The translations under genes and the position numbers were made by a program. Under the pieces are notes generated by a model. The model saw only the letters and a program-made list of their open reading frames with translations. It was not told the origin of the DNA and did not search any database. 64,000 nucleotides of DNA, taken from NCBI RefSeq assembly GCF_022267375.1, contig NZ_JAIZBH010000002.1:376001-440000 (forward strand). The letters are read 5' to 3'. Shown piece by piece: positions 24,896-34,197 of the stretch (position 1 is its first letter; each line of letters begins with the position of its first letter). The DNA comes from Leptospira sanjuanensis. GTDB lineage: Bacteria; Spirochaetota; Leptospiria; Leptospirales; Leptospiraceae.

Positions 24896-25420
24896 CTATT
24901 CAAGCTCGCCTATGACTAATAATTCATCTTTCCAAACGACATCACCATCGTATATATTTTCCAAGTAGTATTTAATACTGAATCTTAATGGAATATTATA
25001 CATTGATTTAATATCGAATTCGTTTGTTTCTATTAGGATCCATACTTGCTCTTCATCATTCCGGATAAAAAAGCTATTAAAATATTCTTTATTGAAAAAG
25101 ATAATTATTTGAGATCTAGACAATTCCTGCTTACAGATAATACAAACCACTTTGCAAAATACATTCCCAGAAGGCTTTAACGTAGATAAATATTCTGAGC
25201 GATTAATGAGTGTTTGAATTAGTAGTTTTCTTGCTTTTTTCGGCGTTCTCTTCGAATCGGCAAATGATTTTTTTACAGGTATATGAAAATGCCAAAATTC
25301 CTTGTCTGAAGATCCTTCTGGGAACTCCTCAGTAAGTTTAATAAGTGTCGCAACGAGCACCCTACATTTCCGCCTTAAGCCTCTTGTTTTCTTTTTCATA
25401 TTTTGTATAAAATTCATCAT
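24896..25420 (-). CDS. DUF3916-like protein
   Basis: 174 residues. KKTRGLRRKCRVLVATL, FWHFHIPVKKSFADSKRTPKKARKLLIQTLINRSEYL, ELSRSQIIIFFNKEYFNSFF and a C-terminal WKDELLVIGEL follow the DUF3916 pattern as I recall it. Function unknown. First gene of a two-gene cassette. Confidence 0.75.
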   Translation of the reverse strand: MMNFIQNMKKKTRGLRRKCRVLVATLIKLTEEFPEGSSDKEFWHFHIPVKKSFADSKRTPKKARKLLIQTLINRSEYLSTLKPSGNVFCKVVCIICKQELSRSQIIIFFNKEYFNSFFIRNDEEQVWILIETNEFDIKSMYNIPLRFSIKYYLENIYDGDVVWKDELLVIGELE

Positions 25421-25430
25421 TAGCCATGTC

Positions 25431-25612
25431 GGCTAACGAAAGAGTCTCCTCGACGTTGCGGCCGCAAGCGCATTAGCGCGACGCGGTTGGCACGAGGTTC
25501 GAGTGAGCCTTAGCGAACGGCTCGCGAACCGAAGTGGCAAAGCAATGTGGCTTTAGCCCGTAGTGAGGGACGCATTAGCGATCCCGAACGAAGCAAGGAG
25601 ACGAAGTTAGAC
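25431..25612 (-). repeat. attC27
   Basis: Cores GGCTAAC and GTTAGAC; arms GTCTCCTCG with right side CAAGGAGAC (one mismatch). H1 CCGC/GCGG, H3 GGC-TTTA-GCC. Confidence 0.88.
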
Positions 25613-25627
25613 GCTGGTCAGCATCTT

Positions 25628-26029
25628 TTAAAGCCAGTTTTCAATTTTAAGATCTTTAATCCGATTAAATTCCTTCTCATTGTTTGTCACAAGAGTAAGT
25701 TTATTCGATAACGCCTGAGAACCTATTAAAAGATCGAAAGGGCCAATTGGCTTCCCTACTTTCTCTAATTCTACTCGAACTTTTGCAGCTTTATTCGTGT
25801 CTTCACTAACAAATGGAAGAATATTCAAATAACTTAAAAAATCTTCTAAGACTCTCGAATTCTTTTCAGAATGTAGACTTTTCTGAACACCATACTTCAG
25901 TTCAAATTCTGTAATTGATGAAATAAAGATATTTTCAAATTTGATCTTTTTGAATTTTTTATAAACCGACTCTGGCTTTTGATTAATTATATAAATGCAA
26001 ATATTTGTATCTAATAAGTATTGAATCAT
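25628..26029 (-). CDS. vapC: VapC toxin, tRNA(fMet)-endonuclease type
   Basis: 133 residues. YLLDTNICIYIINQKP, SITEFELKYGVQKSLHS, GPFDLLIGSQA and VTNNEKEFNRIKDLKIENW: same PIN subfamily as 14585-14983 but clearly divergent. Overlaps vapB by 4 bp. Confidence 0.93.
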   Translation of the reverse strand: MIQYLLDTNICIYIINQKPESVYKKFKKIKFENIFISSITEFELKYGVQKSLHSEKNSRVLEDFLSYLNILPFVSEDTNKAAKVRVELEKVGKPIGPFDLLIGSQALSNKLTLVTNNEKEFNRIKDLKIENWL

Positions 26030-26256
26030 ATTCTATTTCGTTTGTCATACTCCGCTGGTTGATTTCGATCAATTACAAGATCATCTGAGAAATTATTAAC
26101 TGCGTTCCAAAATCTATCAACGGCATCATCTATTGGTGTTAAAATAACATTATTCCCGTCTTTCCTTATATAAACCTCTTTACCTTTAAAACGATAATCT
26201 TTAGGCAAACGAATTGCCTGACTGTCACCATTTTTAAAAATTTTAGCCTTGTTCAT
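26026..26256 (-). CDS. vapB: VapB antitoxin
   Basis: 76 residues. AKIFKNGDSQAIRLPKDYRFKGKEVYIRK with a VILTPIDD strand and toxin-binding tail (VNNFSDDLVIDRNQP). The ATG is preceded by AT repeats ATATATT/ATATATAT that probably form the operator and -10. Confidence 0.92.
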   Translation of the reverse strand: MNKAKIFKNGDSQAIRLPKDYRFKGKEVYIRKDGNNVILTPIDDAVDRFWNAVNNFSDDLVIDRNQPAEYDKRNRI

Positions 26257-26368
26257 ATATATTTAAGCATATATATAATAAAACAAGCGTCAATGATTTT
26301 TTCGATAATTTGAATAAAATAATTTTGAAACTATAAATTGGGAAAAACAGGAATTTTTGCTGACTTGC

Positions 26369-26547
26369 GTCTAACGAAAGAGTCTCCTCGACGTTGCGAC
26401 TCCGAGCGCCTCTGCGCGAAGGAGTTGGCGCGAGGTTTGAGGCGCCTTAGCGCCGTCTCGCAAACCGAAGCGGCAAAGCAATGTGTCGAAGACCGTAGTG
26501 AGGGTCGCATTGGCGATCCCGAACGAAGCGAGGAGCCGCAGTTATAC
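26369..26547 (-). repeat. attC28
   Basis: Cores GTCTAAC and GTTATAC; arms GTCTCCTCG/CGAGGAGCC (hybrid, one mismatch). H1 CTCC/GGAG, H2 GGCGC-CTTA-GCGCC, H3 GTC-GAA-GAC, H4 GGGTCGC/GCGATCCC. Its right core supplies the stop of the protease gene. Confidence 0.9.
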
Positions 26548-27306
26548 GCCGTCGCTTTCTATAAATTTCAAAACAAGTGACATTGGCTCAAAAAATATAT
26601 CAATTCGCGTTGCGATCTTATCGACTCGATACGCTTTACCTATACCTGCAATAAATATATCTTTTGAATCTTTAGGGATGTAAAATATTGGTGACCCACT
26701 TAGGCCATTTAACTCTGGAAGAGAGCTACCATCAGATCTTTTTATTGGAATATAGTAATTATAATAGCCTAATTCGTTCTTAACGAAATCAAGTTGGTGG
26801 ACAAAAATCGAACTTTTAAGACGTCTTAACTTTAATACGAATTCAGTTTTCGAGATTAAATACCCAGCTACAATTAAACTGTCGCCTTCCTTGAAATCAT
26901 CTTTGGAATATACTAAACTATGATCAAATATAATCGGCAGATGCACTAACTCCTGCAAAAAATTGTCCGATAATTTAATTGTGCAAAAATCGATATCAAT
27001 CAAATCCTTTAATACTTTATTTTCGTTAATTATGACTGGTTGGTTTAGCGTTCCAGTGATATTTACAAAGCGGCCCTTATCGTGCGTATAAAATTCTTTT
27101 CCATTATCCTTTACTACGTGATTTGCTGAAATTAGAAAGTGATCCTTTCTATGACCTAAAATAAATCCAGTCCCTATTAAAAAATACTGTTTATCTCTTT
27201 TAACGAAAATTGGCACAACTACGTTTTGATAGAATGATTCGATAGAGCCGTTAAACTTTTTATCATCAATTCTTAATTTTCGATAAATGTATTTATTTAA
27301 GTTCAT
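26542..27306 (-). CDS. trypsin-like serine protease domain protein
   Basis: 254 residues. Chymotrypsin-fold triad visible: His in FLISANHVVKD, Asp in LIDIDFCTIKL, Ser in ELNGLSGSPIFYI. No signal peptide, so probably cytoplasmic. The TAA stop is formed by the attC28 core GTATAAC. Single-gene cassette. Cytoplasmic trypsin-like proteins of this kind are sometimes found in defence loci; a role here is inference. Confidence 0.85.
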   Translation of the reverse strand: MNLNKYIYRKLRIDDKKFNGSIESFYQNVVVPIFVKRDKQYFLIGTGFILGHRKDHFLISANHVVKDNGKEFYTHDKGRFVNITGTLNQPVIINENKVLKDLIDIDFCTIKLSDNFLQELVHLPIIFDHSLVYSKDDFKEGDSLIVAGYLISKTEFVLKLRRLKSSIFVHQLDFVKNELGYYNYYIPIKRSDGSSLPELNGLSGSPIFYIPKDSKDIFIAGIGKAYRVDKIATRIDIFFEPMSLVLKFIESDGV

Positions 27307-27333
27307 AATGTCTATTTAATATAAAGCGATGGC

Positions 27334-27522
27334 GTATAACGAAAGAGGCTTCTCGACGTTTGCGTTCCCGGAGCGCTTGTGCGCAAAGGGATTTTAACGA
27401 GGCTTGAGCGAACCTTAGTGAGCGCCTTGCAAGCCGAAGTTAAAAAGCAAATGTGGCGAAGCCCGAAGTGAGTCCGAGCGGGAACCGTGAGTGACGAACG
27501 AAGCGAGAAACCGCAGTTATGC
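27334..27522 (-). repeat. attC29
   Basis: Cores GTATAAC and GTTATGC; arms GGCTTCTCG/CGAGAAACC (one wobble). H1 CCC/GGG, H3 GGC-GAA-GCC, H4 GTCCGAGCGGGAAC type. Identical to attC54 apart from the first three bases of the left core. Confidence 0.9.
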
Positions 27523-27538
27523 GCAGTAACATGTAACC

Positions 27539-28414
27539 TTAAAACTTTGGCTCATCAATCAGACCTTTCGGGTACAAATCGTAGTTAATTTGATTATTCG
27601 TATCAAAATTACTTGTTGAGTTTTCAACAATTGTATTCCATGCTTTCCGTAAATTTTCATGTGCGTTCTTAGCATCAGCGATTCCAGAAGTCAATGCCGC
27701 AGTTATAATCAACAATTGAGCCAGCTTTGAAAGGATTATACTCCATTTTGGCTTTTCCTTAACAGTTTCCTGCTTAAGTTCTATTATTGTTTCCGAAATT
27801 ATCTCTAATGTTTGTTTATTCTCAGAATGTAGACTATTGATTACCTCTAATGCATTATCTAAATATACTAATATTCTTCCTTTGTCTGACTTATTAAGAT
27901 CAAAAAGACCATCGATCGTAACTGCATTTTCATCACGACCTGAGTAAACTTTTGCGTCAAAAATGCTAATCCCAATTAATTGTGAAATTCTTTGCAAAGC
28001 ACTTGCAATATCTAAGAGTGTTGTTCTATTGAATCGAGTATTCTCTTCATATTTAAATAAGAATAAATTAAGAATCCATCGAGAAATGACTGGCAATGAT
28101 CGGAAACTCACTCCGCCTGATTGAGTTAATGAGGCAACAACGGACATATTTTGTCGTAATGCAAATCCATTTTCAATTGTATAAAGGTCAGTCAACTTTT
28201 CACTATTAATCTTTCTTAGCATCGAGGTAGTAATATGAAATACCTTTTCGAATTCATTAATAATCCCATCTCTATTCAAGATAGTTAGTGTCTTTGCGTT
28301 TATTGAGCGACTACAATCAAGAAAGTATTGTTCGGAAAATTTCAATTTATCTATTATTTCATATTCAAATAGATAGGGTTCCAAAAATTTTTGAAGCTGT
28401 TCTTTAGTGATCAT
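27539..28414 (-). CDS. hypothetical protein, 291 aa, copy 1
   Basis: Helical protein with no recognised family. A possible short membrane helix lies near residues 240-258 (SKLAQLLIITAALTSGIADA), followed by a polar tail. The segment FDAKVYSGRDENAVTIDGLFD is the most ordered-looking part. Encoded alone in its cassette; the same protein is encoded at 55486-56361. Confidence 0.7.
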   Translation of the reverse strand: MITKEQLQKFLEPYLFEYEIIDKLKFSEQYFLDCSRSINAKTLTILNRDGIINEFEKVFHITTSMLRKINSEKLTDLYTIENGFALRQNMSVVASLTQSGGVSFRSLPVISRWILNLFLFKYEENTRFNRTTLLDIASALQRISQLIGISIFDAKVYSGRDENAVTIDGLFDLNKSDKGRILVYLDNALEVINSLHSENKQTLEIISETIIELKQETVKEKPKWSIILSKLAQLLIITAALTSGIADAKNAHENLRKAWNTIVENSTSNFDTNNQINYDLYPKGLIDEPKF

Positions 28415-28447
28415 TTTATATTAGTATTTATTACCCATGTTATTGCG

Positions 28448-28630
<183 letters not shown>

Positions 28631-28641
28631 GACGTAATGAA

Positions 28642-29574
28642 TTATAAGACATTACTTTTGCCCTGGTTACATTCAAAGCAAAGAGTTTGAAGATTTTCTA
28701 TAGCTGTTTCACCACCTTTACTCCAGGGTAGAATATGATCTACATTAAGTTCTATATCGGGATTTTTAGAAGGGGATTTTCCGCAGGCTTGGCAAGTAAA
28801 TCGGTCTCGTTTCAGTATAAAAAATCTTAACCTCAAATTAATTTTTCTAGGGCTTCTTTTTATTTTAATCTCATTTTCACTTATATGAATCGGAGGTTCC
28901 AATTTCGCTAACTGGGATTCATTTGGACCAACATCTTCTGATATTGATTCGGTTTCTTTTTCAAAAGAGTCCGAATCGATAAATTTTACAAATGATTCTA
29001 ATGCAGCTTTCCAAGATCCAAATTTATTTTCATATGAGCTGACATGATATTTAGATAGTGGCTTAGCCACTTCCTCGTATCGAGGTTGTCTGCCTAAATA
29101 AGTCCAAATATTTAAGATATTCTCTAAGTAGTCTTCAACGGAAGTATTATAATGCCTTCCCACTTCCAAATTAGCTTTTTTCTTTGCATTATTCCATCCG
29201 CCAAAACGTTTAATTAAAGTAGTAGACCCATATTTCCCATACTCGTCATACTCAGAAATTGTAAGCTTAGTATTATTTAATTTTAAAGCTACTTCTTGAA
29301 TATCTTTAAGTAAAAATTCATCTCTAATAGAATTTTCTCCGTATTCAATGCCATGGATACTTGCTTCAGTATTTAATCTTGCTTTATGCAGCGCTCTCTC
29401 CCAACTCCCGAATCGTTTCTTAGCCGTTTGGTAGGAATATTTTGCCCCATTTTTCTTTGAATAGTCTCTGATCTTTAATGAATCTTTTTGCAAATTTTTT
29501 GCTACAGACTGAAGGTTTTCTATAATGTCCAGATCCGAAATCTTTTGATGTAAATCTCTTAATTCGAATTTCAT
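28642..29574 (-). CDS. HNH endonuclease with repeat domains
   Basis: 310 residues. Three repeats of the kind associated with homing-type HNH proteins: KRFGSWERALHKA, KRFGGWNNAKKKA and NKFGSWKAALES. The C-terminal HNH nuclease has C-x2-C (CQACG), the DHILPWSKGGET core and LCFECNQGKS. The related architecture 33250-33942 lies in another cassette. Confidence 0.9.
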   Translation of the reverse strand: MKFELRDLHQKISDLDIIENLQSVAKNLQKDSLKIRDYSKKNGAKYSYQTAKKRFGSWERALHKARLNTEASIHGIEYGENSIRDEFLLKDIQEVALKLNNTKLTISEYDEYGKYGSTTLIKRFGGWNNAKKKANLEVGRHYNTSVEDYLENILNIWTYLGRQPRYEEVAKPLSKYHVSSYENKFGSWKAALESFVKFIDSDSFEKETESISEDVGPNESQLAKLEPPIHISENEIKIKRSPRKINLRLRFFILKRDRFTCQACGKSPSKNPDIELNVDHILPWSKGGETAIENLQTLCFECNQGKSNVL

Positions 29575-29609
29575 ACATTTTTCTTGTTAAATTTGATTTT
29601 CATTATGTC

Positions 29610-29789
29610 GACTAACGAAAGAGTCTCCTCGACGTTGCGTCCGCGAGCGCCTATGCGCAACGCGGTTGGCACAAGGTTCGAGGCGCCTTAGCGCCGTCCC
29701 GCGAACCGAAGTGACAAAGCAATGTGGCTTTAGCCCGGAGTGAGGGTCGCATGAGCGATCCCGAACGAAGCGAGGAGCCGCAGTTAGAC
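29610..29789 (-). repeat. attC31
   Basis: Cores GACTAAC and GTTAGAC; hybrid arms GTCTCCTCG/CGAGGAGCC. H1 CCGC-type, H2 GGCGC-CTTA-GCGCC, H3 GGC-TTTA-GCC. The cassette matches that of attC13 but the attC body does not. Confidence 0.9.
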
Positions 29790-29811
29790 GACGTGCCCCG
29801 ATTATTAGATA

Positions 29812-30075
29812 TTATAATTTATCCCAAGCAGGAATTTTATCGTCGCTATTGATCTGAGAAAGAACATTTCTAAAATCTGCGAAAATTTGTTTCTTAGTTT
29901 TACCTTTGTAATATTTTTCAAAATATTGAGAAGTTTCAAGATCTTGAATTTCTTTCGTAAATGCGTAAAGTGCTAATTGATTTATTGAAACACCCTGCTC
30001 TTCAGCCACTTTCTCAATTTTATGCTTCAATTCAGAAGGAATTCTAATAGTCAATACACTAGCTTTTGTTTTCAT
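29812..30075 (-). CDS. antitoxin with RHH-like fold, copy 2
   Basis: 87 residues, the same protein as 12655-12918; a silent T to C change is visible near 29957. RHH-like domain plus toxin-binding tail. Overlaps the PIN gene by 17 bp. Confidence 0.85.
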   Translation of the reverse strand: MKTKASVLTIRIPSELKHKIEKVAEEQGVSINQLALYAFTKEIQDLETSQYFEKYYKGKTKKQIFADFRNVLSQINSDDKIPAWDKL

Positions 30076-30505
30076 AATTCTCCCTCCAATAATTCATAAA
30101 ATTCGACGGTGTTATAACTTTCAAATCTTGAAATTTTAAATCGTTATCTATTAGATAATCTTTTACGTTACTAGTAATTAAATAATCCGCGTTACAGGCT
30201 ATTGCAAGTTCGACAAAATGATTATCATCCTCATCGCGCAGGTTTGGACGAAACGCAAAATAAATCGTTTGCGGATAACTTGCGTAAGCAATAAATCCCA
30301 ATATCTTTTTTATTTCTTTATCGTTAATTCCTAAATCTGCTTTTGAAGTCCGCCTATTTAGCACTTCTTCATATTCTTTAAAGACGGGTATCGATAATCC
30401 TAACTTAATTTTCTGATCGAAAACTAATTCCAGAATTGCTCGGGAAGCCCCTTTTCTTGCTCTTAACGCTTGATAAAGAACATTTGTATCTAAGACGACT
30501 TTCAA
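30059..30505 (-). CDS. PIN-domain toxin (PIN_3 type), copy 2
   Basis: 148 residues from a TTG at 30505. It differs from copy 1 (12902-13348) by R for K near residue 14. The promoter differs more: TTGACA is kept but the -10 TATCAT has become TACCGT and the palindrome is broken, so expression may be altered. Confidence 0.85.
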   Translation of the reverse strand: MKVVLDTNVLYQALRARKGASRAILELVFDQKIKLGLSIPVFKEYEEVLNRRTSKADLGINDKEIKKILGFIAYASYPQTIYFAFRPNLRDEDDNHFVELAIACNADYLITSNVKDYLIDNDLKFQDLKVITPSNFMNYWRENYENKS

Positions 30506-30582
30506 TTTCTATACGGTAGTATATATGCTATCATTTGTCAATGGCTAATTTAGCCTTTCCACGCAAGATTTGGGGCATGTTC

Positions 30583-30705
30583 GTCTAACGTTTCCGAGAT
30601 AGCCGACGTTGCACGACGGCGGCGAACTTGCTTAGCAAGTCTCGATGCCGGAGTAGCAATGTGCCGCAGGCCGAGCGCCAGCGATGCGGTTATCTCGTGT
30701 TAGCC
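30583..30705 (-). repeat. attC32, divergent lineage
   Basis: 123 bp, cores GTCTAAC and GTTAGCC, but the arms are CGAGATAGCC and GGTTATCTCG and the inside lacks the four-hairpin set. It contains a hairpin GAACTTGC-TTA-GCAAGTC instead. It belongs to the methyltransferase cassette and indicates acquisition from another integron pool. Confidence 0.85.
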
Positions 30706-30717
30706 GATGGCGCGATT

Positions 30718-32976
30718 TTAAGAAAGATTAAAAAGGGTTGGTTGTGATTCTTCTCTTTTTAATTTCCAAGAATCTTCGTTAACTCTCTCGGCGATGTCTT
30801 CTAAAACTGAGAGTATGGTTTGCTTTTCTGGCGTAATTCCATTTTTTAAAAGAGGTAAGATATAAAGAATAATTTCATCAAAGTGTGTTGATTTGTTTTC
30901 TCGTTGCATTCTGGTTAGGAAGCTAATCAAATAATATTTTATTCTTAGTTTTACATCTATATGAGTTTTGAATTTCATTCCTTTTTTAATTGTGAAAATT
31001 TCAGTAGCTTCATTGTAATCAAAATTTTCTAAGAGAATAGGTGTAAGATCAGTGTATTCTTTTTTCAATAGATCTAAAAAACCCAATTCTAGGCCTTTTA
31101 TAATTAATTCATCATTGATTTGTTCTAATGTAGCGCCATTATTTTTTGCAATTATGCCTTCAATGGTTTGCATTACTATTGTAGCTATATTCATGCCTAA
31201 GTTTGCTTTTAAGATTGCTTTTGGATTTGTAACTTTTCTAAAATTTATAATTAATTGGCCCGATAAAACTGTAAATGGATTTTGTCGTTTCTTAAAACTG
31301 GTTTGTCCGTTTTTTTGAGGAACTGCTCCGACGTACTCAAAGCCGCAACTTTCAGCTGTATCTATAATTAGATGCCAGAATTCTGGATCTTTATGTGCAA
31401 ACACAAAAGATAGCCATCTATCAAATTTTAAAACACGATACATTTCTTTAATGCTTTCAGCGATTAAATTGTTATAATTTTCTTTTGTTTTTTCTTTCTC
31501 TCCGCCTTCAATGGCTTCCTGTTCATAATCTTCTTCTGAGACTGGTAAGTCGAGCCAAGCATTCCACATAACTGATAAGTCTAAGTATGGTATTTTTTTT
31601 CCGTAAGGAGGATCTGTATAAATATAATCAATGCTTTCTTTAGGAATTGTTTTTAGATTTGTGGCTGTTCCTTTTAGAATTTCGATATTATTAATTGTAG
31701 TTTCATTAATAAAATATTCCATTTCTCTTTTTGCATCAGCTAATCTTTTAAATTTAGTTTCGAAGATTTCCATTAATTCTAATTCGCCCGGATCAGGTGC
31801 CATTCTATAACGATAATAACGAAATGGGGCACTATCACCACCACCTTCACTTTTAGTATAATGAAAAGTTAAATTAAATTTATTAACGCTACTTGAAAAA
31901 GCTACCATTAGTGAATTTTTTATATTTTCATCTGGTTCTTTCTTGATTATGGATTTTAATAGCGCTAATTGAGCTAATTGTTTATCACTAAATAATTGCT
32001 CAACAGTTTCAACATCGGAACCTTTCGGTAAAGGAAATCCTTTCGGATAGGGATATTTCTTTAAAGCTGCTTTGATATCTTCTTTGGTTTTCGGTTCTTT
32101 TTCCAAATATTCTTTTTTAATTTTTTGAAAGGAATCTGACAGGAATGCTAATTTAATTGGGCTAACCAACGACTTTACTATAAAAACTGCCATTGGATTT
32201 AGATCAATGCTTATTGCCTTTCGATTGTTCATTAAAGCTTCAATGGCTGTGACTCCGCTGCCGCCAAAAGGGTCCAAAATTATGTCGTTGGGTCGACTGA
32301 AATTTTTTATATAGTCAGAGACTATATTCCAGGCTTGTTTTGTAAAATACCCATGTACTCCGAAATGTCTTTTTGCTTGTTGCTTTCTAACCGGAATTTC
32401 ATCTAGTAAAGGTCGTAATTTATAATCGAATTCTCCAGTTTTAGCGATAGTTAATGAATCATAGGAAAGATTTTTACCAATTTGAAAACTATTAGCAGAT
32501 AATAACATTGATAGTTTTTCCCAAGAATGTTCGATTTCTTCTATTTGAAATAAAAGGATTGGTTTATTTGTTGATTCTCTTCGATATAGAGCAAATTCAA
32601 GACCATTACATAGAGCGAAATATGTGCTGCGGATTTCAGGATGTGATGCATAACTGTAAACTTGTCCAATATTATCTTCATCCATTATGTTGATGTCTGG
32701 AGATTTTGCATCTAGAGTTAAGGCATAATTTTCTTCTATTAAAATTAGATAATCTGGAATTAGCTTAATTGGAATTTTCTTATTACTGCCGATTTTCAGA
32801 AATGGATGCTCTAACGTTTTACTTCTTATAATTTGTCCTTCTTTGTATCCGAGAGCATTCAAAATAGGAAGTATTATTACTTCTCTAACGCTGTCTTCTT
32901 TAAATTCATTATTTTCGTGTAATTCTTGAAAGTTCAGATTTCCGAACAGGGTTTTTGAATTAATTTTTGCAGACAT
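30718..32976 (-). CDS. DNA methyltransferase with N-terminal nuclease-like domain
   Basis: 752 residues. Residues about 25-130 resemble the N-terminal domain of type I restriction HsdR: PDYLILIEENYALTLDAKSP has the D...D-x-K spacing of a PD-(D/E)XK site. The methyltransferase core follows: SAM-binding DPFGGSGVTA near 237, then the catalytic DPPYGKK near 458, the order of adenine-type enzymes. The C-terminal 200 residues are helical. Possibly a single-chain restriction-modification protein, or an orphan methylase with a degenerate nuclease. Largest gene in the window. Confidence 0.85.
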   Translation of the reverse strand: MSAKINSKTLFGNLNFQELHENNEFKEDSVREVIILPILNALGYKEGQIIRSKTLEHPFLKIGSNKKIPIKLIPDYLILIEENYALTLDAKSPDINIMDEDNIGQVYSYASHPEIRSTYFALCNGLEFALYRRESTNKPILLFQIEEIEHSWEKLSMLLSANSFQIGKNLSYDSLTIAKTGEFDYKLRPLLDEIPVRKQQAKRHFGVHGYFTKQAWNIVSDYIKNFSRPNDIILDPFGGSGVTAIEALMNNRKAISIDLNPMAVFIVKSLVSPIKLAFLSDSFQKIKKEYLEKEPKTKEDIKAALKKYPYPKGFPLPKGSDVETVEQLFSDKQLAQLALLKSIIKKEPDENIKNSLMVAFSSSVNKFNLTFHYTKSEGGGDSAPFRYYRYRMAPDPGELELMEIFETKFKRLADAKREMEYFINETTINNIEILKGTATNLKTIPKESIDYIYTDPPYGKKIPYLDLSVMWNAWLDLPVSEEDYEQEAIEGGEKEKTKENYNNLIAESIKEMYRVLKFDRWLSFVFAHKDPEFWHLIIDTAESCGFEYVGAVPQKNGQTSFKKRQNPFTVLSGQLIINFRKVTNPKAILKANLGMNIATIVMQTIEGIIAKNNGATLEQINDELIIKGLELGFLDLLKKEYTDLTPILLENFDYNEATEIFTIKKGMKFKTHIDVKLRIKYYLISFLTRMQRENKSTHFDEIILYILPLLKNGITPEKQTILSVLEDIAERVNEDSWKLKREESQPTLFNLS

Positions 32977-33029
32977 TTTTTTTATTTCGGTTAATAGTTA
33001 TTATTTAATGTAAATTTGCAAGCGCTTTC

Positions 33030-33213
<184 letters not shown>

Positions 33214-33249
33214 GCTGGTGGCGGCTTCTGTTTCGATTTTATATGTTTC

Positions 33250-33942
33250 TTATTTCTTTGGATATTCTAAATTACTTTTAGCGAGATTATGCTTTGAACA
33301 AAGCACTTGTAAATTTTCCAAAACCGTTTCTCCACCTTTTGACCATGGAATAATATGGTCAAAATGAATATTATCACCTGTTAAAGTTATACCGCAAAGT
33401 TTGCATTTATTTCCATCACGCATTAAAACTTGAACCTTTAATCGCTCACTCGGATACCTTTTGGTTTTATGTTTTATTATAGGTTCACTTGTTAAATCAT
33501 TTGGAGAACTCTTTCCTATCAATTCTTCTACAGAATTTTCATCACTGGGAGTATTAATAAATTCAATAAACGATTCTAAAGCCTTTCTCCATGTTCCGAA
33601 TCGTGAAACATATTGTGCGCGGGGGTATTTAGAGATAGGCGACTTAATATCTCTGAAAACTGGTTGCTTTCCTATTTTAAGCCAAACATATTCAATATTT
33701 TCAAATAAGTCTTTTTCTGAAATATTTCTTAAATGAACTAAACTTAAACCTGCTTTTTCTACTGCTTTGTTCCAACCACCAAAACGAACGATAATTGTCC
33801 CAGATGTGAATTTGCCACCGTTGCTGTCATAGTCCCGCGATGAGAGCTTGGTCACGCCGAGTTTGGCGGCGACATTCTTAACGTCGTCAAGTAAATCATT
33901 ATCTGGAATATTTCTATGAAAATCCTTCAATTGATATTTCAT
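33250..33942 (-). CDS. HNH endonuclease with repeat domains
   Basis: 230 residues. Two FG-x-W repeats (VRFGGWNKAVEKAGL; SRFGTWRKALES) and a C-terminal HNH nuclease (CKLCG, FDHIIPWSKGGET, LCSKHNLAKSN). Homologous in layout to 28642-29574 but shorter by one repeat. Confidence 0.9.
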   Translation of the reverse strand: MKYQLKDFHRNIPDNDLLDDVKNVAAKLGVTKLSSRDYDSNGGKFTSGTIIVRFGGWNKAVEKAGLSLVHLRNISEKDLFENIEYVWLKIGKQPVFRDIKSPISKYPRAQYVSRFGTWRKALESFIEFINTPSDENSVEELIGKSSPNDLTSEPIIKHKTKRYPSERLKVQVLMRDGNKCKLCGITLTGDNIHFDHIIPWSKGGETVLENLQVLCSKHNLAKSNLEYPKK

Positions 33943-33990
33943 ATTTGTCCTTGAAACACTTTCTAGTTAGTTCGAACTGCCGCCACTTGC

Positions 33991-34172
33991 AGATAACGAA
34001 AGAGTCTCCTCGACGTTGCGTCCCTGAAGCGCATTTGCGCGAAGGGCTGGCACGAGGTTCGAGCGAGCCTTAGCGAGCGTCCCGCGAACCGAAGTGACAA
34101 AGCAATGTGGCTTTAGCCCGGAGTGAGGGTTGCATTAGCAATCCCGAAGGAAGCGAGGAGACGAAGTTAGTT
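33991..34172 (-). repeat. attC34
   Basis: Cores AGATAAC and GTTAGTT; arms GTCTCCTCG/CGAGGAGAC. H1 CCCT/AGGG, H3 GGC-TTTA-GCC, H4 GGGTTGC/GCAATCCC. Confidence 0.9.
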
Positions 34173-34197
34173 GCAGTAGTGGCTTTAGCTACCTACC

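Noticed and set aside
30583..30705. Ordinary intergenic repeat rather than attC
   Set aside because: Core sequences, arm complementarity and placement between two cassettes support an attC, only of a different family.
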